From an uncultured Collinsella sp. (GTDB lineage: Bacteria > Actinomycetota > Coriobacteriia > Coriobacteriales > Coriobacteriaceae), in assembly GCA_902495945.1 (NCBI GenBank), contig CABUZD010000043.1, forward strand, positions 1 to 12,121: 12,121 bases of DNA, given 5' to 3'. The position numbers and the translations under genes were made by a program. The notes under the pieces are model-generated. The model did no database searches and had not been told where the DNA came from. It saw only the letters and a list, made by a program, of their open reading frames with translations. The first letter of the stretch is position 1. Each line of letters opens with the position of its first letter. Shown in pieces: positions 11,561 to 12,121 of the stretch.

Positions 11561-12121
11561 ATGCAAACTTACGAATCGGACGCCAATATCGGAAACATTA
11601 AGATTCTCGCCGTCGACATGGACAAGACGCTGCTGACCGACGAGCGCGTGCTGCCCCAGGGTCTTGATGAGCGCCTAGACAAGCTCGCCGACGCCGACAT
11701 CGTATTCTGCCCCGCCAGCGGACGTCCCGCCCCCAAGCTCGAGGAGATGTTCGAGGGCGTCAAGAACCGCCTCGCCTTTTGTCCCGACAACGGAGCGTGC
11801 GTGATCTATCGCGGCAGCTATATCTATAAGAGCACTATTGACGTGGAGCTGTATCAGCAGGTCTTGAGCCGTGCCTCGGAGGATCCGCGCGCTGTCCCCG
11901 TCCTTTGCTGCTTCGACGAGTTCTACGTGCTTGCCCGCGACCATCAATACCACGACGAGATCAGCGTCTACTACAACACAATCAACTACGTCGACAGCTT
12001 TGATGGCATTGATTTCGAGTCCAACAAGATTTCGGTCTTCTTCCCCGGCTACGACGCCGAGCCCGCTTTCCGCGAGACCTATAGTCCCGAGTTCTCGGAC
12101 AAGCTCTACGTCACCAACGCC
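11561..12121 (+). CDS. Cof-type HAD-IIB hydrolase (3' end outside the window)
   Basis: The first 187 residues of a HAD-superfamily hydrolase of the Cof/IIB type, which usually dephosphorylates sugar phosphates, flavin precursors or similar small molecules. Motif I is LAVDMDKTLL, with nucleophile Asp19 and Asp21. Motif II is PASGRP with Ser53. CPDNGACVIY (75-84) matches the DNGA segment that opens the cap domain in Cof proteins, and the region after it is the C2 cap. Motifs III and IV would lie past the edge of the window. The ATG at 11561 has GAAAGG nine bases upstream. It is divergent from argG. The frame is open to the last base, so the protein is cut by the window and not necessarily truncated in the genome. 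Confidence 0.9.
   Translation, partial: MQTYESDANIGNIKILAVDMDKTLLTDERVLPQGLDERLDKLADADIVFCPASGRPAPKLEEMFEGVKNRLAFCPDNGACVIYRGSYIYKSTIDVELYQQVLSRASEDPRAVPVLCCFDEFYVLARDHQYHDEISVYYNTINYVDSFDGIDFESNKISVFFPGYDAEPAFRETYSPEFSDKLYVTNA

Overview
The window is a stretch of chromosomal housekeeping sequence from a GC-rich actinobacterium. The best guess is a Coriobacteriia gut organism close to Collinsella. This rests on strongly GC-biased codon use, a short four-domain ribosomal protein S1, a compact class A RNase P RNA and the mix of gut-anaerobe genes (a C_GCAxxG_C_C redox protein and an oxygen-sensitive-type cysteine desulfidase/serine dehydratase). The assignment comes from general resemblance, not from a search. 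There is no phage, plasmid, CRISPR array or transposase.

Layout from left to right: a small cysteine-rich redox protein (+, 141-587) converges on a YigZ/IMPACT-family protein (-, 656-1294), with a shared hairpin terminator between them. A gene-free block (1295-1710) holds two complete and one half copy of a structured repeat. Next come the RNase P RNA gene rnpB (-, 1711-2072) with a recognisable promoter, and rpsA (-, 2397-3563) with its own terminator. A HAD phosphatase (+, 3879-4637) is divergent from rpsA and converges on a UPF0597/CyuA-type L-cysteine desulfidase (-, 4827-6146), with another copy of the structured repeat between them. rpiB (+, 6419-6886) is divergent from that gene and converges on ndk (-, 7038-7442), with two back-to-back terminators. 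The last part holds argH (-, 7827-9257), an unlisted 56-codon gene (-, 9376-9546), argG (-, 9780-11006) and, divergent from argG, a Cof-type HAD hydrolase (+, from 11561) cut by the window edge.

The clear functional pair is argG and argH, the last two steps of arginine synthesis (citrulline to argininosuccinate to arginine). They lie on one strand but are separated by a hairpin and the small gene, so they may not form a simple operon. The other genes are mostly single transcription units, each with its own terminator: translation (rpsA), tRNA processing (rnpB), nucleotide balance (ndk), pentose phosphates (rpiB) and cysteine or serine breakdown (cyuA-like).

The most interesting signal is a roughly 105-nt intergenic repeat (1592-1696 and 4685-4788, with a diverged relative at 1490-1587 and a half copy at 1403-1444). 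The outer arms differ between copies, but nearly every difference on one arm is matched by a compensating change on the other, while the internal loop sequences are kept. This is the pattern of a conserved folded element and is the best candidate here for something undescribed.
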